The position numbers and the translations under genes are program-made. The notes below the pieces were generated by a model that was not told the origin of the DNA, searched no databases, and saw only the letters and a program-made list of their open reading frames with translations. From Litorimonas sp964352855 (lineage in GTDB: Bacteria; Pseudomonadota; Alphaproteobacteria; Caulobacterales; Maricaulaceae): DNA of 64,000 bases. This document shows, piece by piece, positions 61,842-64,000 of the stretch (position 1 is its first letter; each line of letters opens with the position of its first letter). Where the stretch lies: the NCBI GenBank assembly GCA_964352855.1, contig CAYGTR010000002.1, positions 1 through 64,000 on the forward strand, given 5' to 3'.

Positions 61842-62939
61842 TCAGACGTTGAATTTGAAAAGCATAATGTCACCGTCTTTGACGAGGTATTCCTTGCCTT
61901 CTTGCCGGACTTTACCGGCTTCTTTGGCGCCTTGCTCGCCATTATGCGCGATATAATCTTCATAAGCCGTCGTTTCGGCACGAATAAAGCCTTTTTCAAA
62001 GTCACCATGGATAACACCAGCGCATTTAGGGGCTGTCCAACCTTTGTGGAATGTCCAAGCGCGGGCTTCTTTCGGGCCGACAGTGAAATAAGTTTGCAAA
62101 CCGAGGAGGGCATAACCGGATTGTATTAAGCGGTTAAGTCCGGGCTCTTCCAAACCGATTGCATCAAGATATTCTGCCTGTTCTTCATCATCCAAGACGG
62201 CCATTTCTGACTCGATTTGTGCGGAAATGACAACGGCTTGCGCACCCTCAGATTCGGCGTGTGCCATCACCTTCGCAGAAAAATCATTACCGGTTGCGGC
62301 ACTGTCTTCATCCACATTTGCGACATATAGCACGGGTTTCGACGTCAAAAGCTGTAGCATACGCCAGGCTTTGGCATCATCCTCATCAATCTCTGCTGTT
62401 CTGGCAGGTTTGCCGTCTTCCAGCATAGAGATGGCCTTCTCAATGAGGCGCATGGTTTGCAGCGCCTCTTTGTCATTTTGTTTAAGCTTTTTTTCGAGTC
62501 CGGGTTTGCGCTTCTCTAGACTTTCGAGGTCGGCGAGCATTAATTCCGTTTCAATCGTCTCAAAGTCAGACATGGGATCAATACGACCTTCGACATGCGT
62601 AATGTCATCATCTTCAAAACACCGCAGGACATAAATGACAGCGTCAGTTTCGCGAATATTTGCCAGGAACTGATTGCCCATGCCTTCGCCCTTGGAGGCT
62701 CCTTTGACGAGACCTGCAATATCGACGAAATTCATACGAGCAGGGATGATTTGTGCTGATTTACCAATTTTGGCAATAGCGTTGAGGCGCTTCTCAGGTA
62801 CAGCCACATCACCGACATTCGGCTCAATGGTGCAAAACGGATAATTCGCCGCTTGTGCATTAGCTGTTTTTGTTAAGGCATTGAAAAGTGTAGATTTTCC
62901 AACATTAGGCAGGCCAACAATTCCGCATTTAAATCCCAT
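61842..62939 (-). CDS. ychF: Redox-regulated ATPase YchF (OLA1 family)
   Basis: A 365-residue Obg-like P-loop protein that hydrolyses ATP and binds the ribosome, with links to oxidative stress. GIVGLPNVGKSTLFNALTK (G1), the G2/G3 region NFVDIAGLVKGASKGEGMG, YVANVDED in place of the GTP-type NKxD motif (hence ATP preference), a coiled-coil central insertion with SLEKRKPGLEKKLKQ, and the C-terminal TGS-like domain YFTVGPKEARAW. Start ATG 62939; pth follows upstream with 4 nt spacing. Confidence 0.95.
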   Translation of the reverse strand: MGFKCGIVGLPNVGKSTLFNALTKTANAQAANYPFCTIEPNVGDVAVPEKRLNAIAKIGKSAQIIPARMNFVDIAGLVKGASKGEGMGNQFLANIRETDAVIYVLRCFEDDDITHVEGRIDPMSDFETIETELMLADLESLEKRKPGLEKKLKQNDKEALQTMRLIEKAISMLEDGKPARTAEIDEDDAKAWRMLQLLTSKPVLYVANVDEDSAATGNDFSAKVMAHAESEGAQAVVISAQIESEMAVLDDEEQAEYLDAIGLEEPGLNRLIQSGYALLGLQTYFTVGPKEARAWTFHKGWTAPKCAGVIHGDFEKGFIRAETTAYEDYIAHNGEQGAKEAGKVRQEGKEYLVKDGDIMLFKFNV

Positions 62940-62943
62940 CGGA

Positions 62944-63513
62944 TCATCCTTTTATATATTCGCTCACGCGTGTCTGATAGAGGTCAGGTTTACCCTCCGC
63001 CAGAAGCTCTGCATATTTGCTTAGGGCATTAAGAATATCATCGCGTGTATTGATTTCGTCTTTGCTAAAGTCAGAGAGGACATGTGCATGAACGCGGTCT
63101 TTATGGCCGGGGTGGTCAATACCGATGCGCACGCGTTGATATTCATTTCCGCAATGCTGTTTGATTGAGCGTAGTCCGTTATGTCCAGCGATGCCGCCGC
63201 CCACTTTTAACCGAACCTTGCCGAATTCTAAATCCAACTCGTCATGAAAGACAGTTACTTTATCCAGCGGCACCTTGAAAAACTGCATAGCGGCCTGAAC
63301 AGATTGTCCCGACTCATTCATAAAGGTTGTGGGTTTGAGAAGTAAGGTTTTCTGACCCGCGATCAAACCTTGACGCACAAGGCCTTTGAACTGGGTTTTT
63401 GCAGGGGAAAGATTGTAATCATCAGCAATTGCGTCAATCGCCATAAATCCGATATTGTGACGATTCCCGGCATATTGTCCGCCGGGATTTCCTAACCCTA
63501 CCCAAATTTGCAT
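62944..63513 (-). CDS. pth: Peptidyl-tRNA hydrolase Pth
   Basis: About 189 residues. It recycles peptidyl-tRNA. IWVGLGNPGGQYAGNRHNIGF holds the conserved Asn and catalytic His in RHNIG; FMNESGQSV and DELDLEFGKVRLK with the catalytic-site Asp, and GGGIAGHNGLRS follow. The start at 63513 gives the family's usual N-terminus and has GGAG 7 nt upstream; the frame also extends to an ATG at 63555. Lies between rplY and ychF in a common alphaproteobacterial order. Confidence 0.93.
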   Translation of the reverse strand: MQIWVGLGNPGGQYAGNRHNIGFMAIDAIADDYNLSPAKTQFKGLVRQGLIAGQKTLLLKPTTFMNESGQSVQAAMQFFKVPLDKVTVFHDELDLEFGKVRLKVGGGIAGHNGLRSIKQHCGNEYQRVRIGIDHPGHKDRVHAHVLSDFSKDEINTRDDILNALSKYAELLAEGKPDLYQTRVSEYIKG

Positions 63514-63561
63514 GTCAGGCTCCGCTGTCCTTCTGAACAGCTTAGACAGCCACATAGGTGC

Positions 63562-64000
63562 TTAGTCTTCGCTTGTCTGCTCAGTTGCAGGCACTTCATC
63601 GGCTTCAACTTCACCTTCTTCGCCTTCTTCTTCGTCACCCAATTTAGATGAGCGTGAGGCAAGGATGGTCGCAATCGTAAAGTCACGGTCAGTGATAGAC
63701 GGCGTCACAGATTTTGGAAGTTCAACTTCTGAAATGTGAATGCTGTCGCCGATTTCCATTTTAGAAATATCAACATCAATTTGATCCGGAATAGATCCGG
63801 CAGGGCATTTCACTTCGATCGCATGGCGAACAACGTTCAGTGCACCGCCTTCTTTCATGCCCGGAGACACATCTTCGCCAATGAAGTTAACAGACACTTC
63901 AACTTCGATGATTGTTTTGTTCGTCACGCGGAAGAGGTCCAAATGTACAGGCATGTCATTAACAGGGTGGAATTGAACGTCTTTCGTCAAAACCTTTTGT
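63562..64000 (-). CDS. rplY: 50S ribosomal protein L25 / general stress protein Ctc, C-terminal part (start outside window)
   Basis: The last ~145 residues of a long-form L25. Visible: KDVQFHPVNDMPVHLDLFRV linking into the TL5/Ctc C-terminal beta domain with CPAGSIPDQIDVDISKMEIGD and a Glu-rich tail (EEEGEEGEVEADEV). The 5S-rRNA-binding N-terminal domain lies outside the right edge. Read with pth and ychF on the minus strand, consistent with an rplY-pth-ychF operon. Confidence 0.9.
   Translation of the reverse strand, partial: QKVLTKDVQFHPVNDMPVHLDLFRVTNKTIIEVEVSVNFIGEDVSPGMKEGGALNVVRHAIEVKCPAGSIPDQIDVDISKMEIGDSIHISEVELPKSVTPSITDRDFTIATILASRSSKLGDEEEGEEGEVEADEVPATEQTSED

Noticed and set aside
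1..64000. Mobile elements, CRISPR array, prophage, tRNA or rRNA genes
   Set aside because: No transposase, integrase, regularly spaced repeats or tRNA-like cloverleaf was noticed; gene order is dense and metabolic throughout. Short tRNA genes could still be missed without a covariance search.

Overview
The window reads as a chromosomal segment of a marine alphaproteobacterium. The evidence is C4-type haem synthesis (hemA, 5-aminolevulinate synthase), an FnrL-type regulator beside a complete cbb3 oxidase operon, very large TonB-dependent receptors of the Xanthomonas/Caulobacter type, TRAP transport and an alginate-degradation locus. A Maricaulales/Hyphomonadaceae-like lineage fits, but this is inference and not a phylogenetic result. 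The scaffold holds one run of exactly 100 N (11363-11462), so its true local length is unknown.

1-12998: a microaerobic respiration and haem module. The 3' end of fnrL is followed by a small Cys-containing ORF and ompW. On the minus strand lies an eight-gene operon ccoN-ccoO-ccoQ-ccoP-ccoG-ccoH-ccoI-ccoS (oxidase subunits, then assembly and copper factors), including the two tiny genes ccoQ and ccoS. Then come hemN, an unknown gene cut by the N gap, and hemA. Four near-consensus FNR boxes sit upstream of ompW, ccoN, hemN and between the unknown gene and hemA; a fifth, weaker one precedes the small ORF.

13000-37281: an alginate/uronate utilisation locus. A plus-strand block carries a TonB receptor, a FadR-type GntR regulator, PL6 and PL17 alginate lyases, a DehR-like reductase, KDPG aldolase, KDG kinase and a PL7 lyase. 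A minus-strand block carries KduI, KduD and a DctPQM TRAP transporter, plus a LacI-family regulator. A second plus-strand block carries a 2-keto-4-pentenoate hydratase/FAH-family protein, a secreted beta-helix protein of unassigned specificity, and a second TonB receptor. Proposed flow: TonB receptors import oligo-alginate, lipid-anchored PL6/PL17 and secreted PL7 cut it to unsaturated monouronate, the TRAP system imports the monomer, DehR and/or KduI-KduD make 2-keto-3-deoxygluconate (KDG), and KdgK plus Eda yield pyruvate and glyceraldehyde-3-phosphate. Two operator types are visible: ATTGGT/ACCAAT repeats (probably GntR) at four promoters and a 14-bp ACCGGT-centred site (probably LacI) at two.

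37282-47700: mostly housekeeping and single genes: acsA, dusA, a TauE/SafE permease, a retropepsin-like lipoprotein, a CobT-like protein with altered catalytic motifs, a leucine-dehydrogenase-type enzyme, queC-queE, and several exported proteins of unknown function.

47700-64000: a MoxR / DUF58 / BatA-DUF4159 / VWA membrane cluster; a plus-strand run DUF1285 - Nudix - polysaccharide deacetylase - CCA nucleotidyltransferase - GST-like - apt; a secreted P-domain/DUF11 protein; a small exported protein; and ychF-pth-rplY running off the right edge. I see no tRNA, rRNA, CRISPR array, insertion sequence or prophage.
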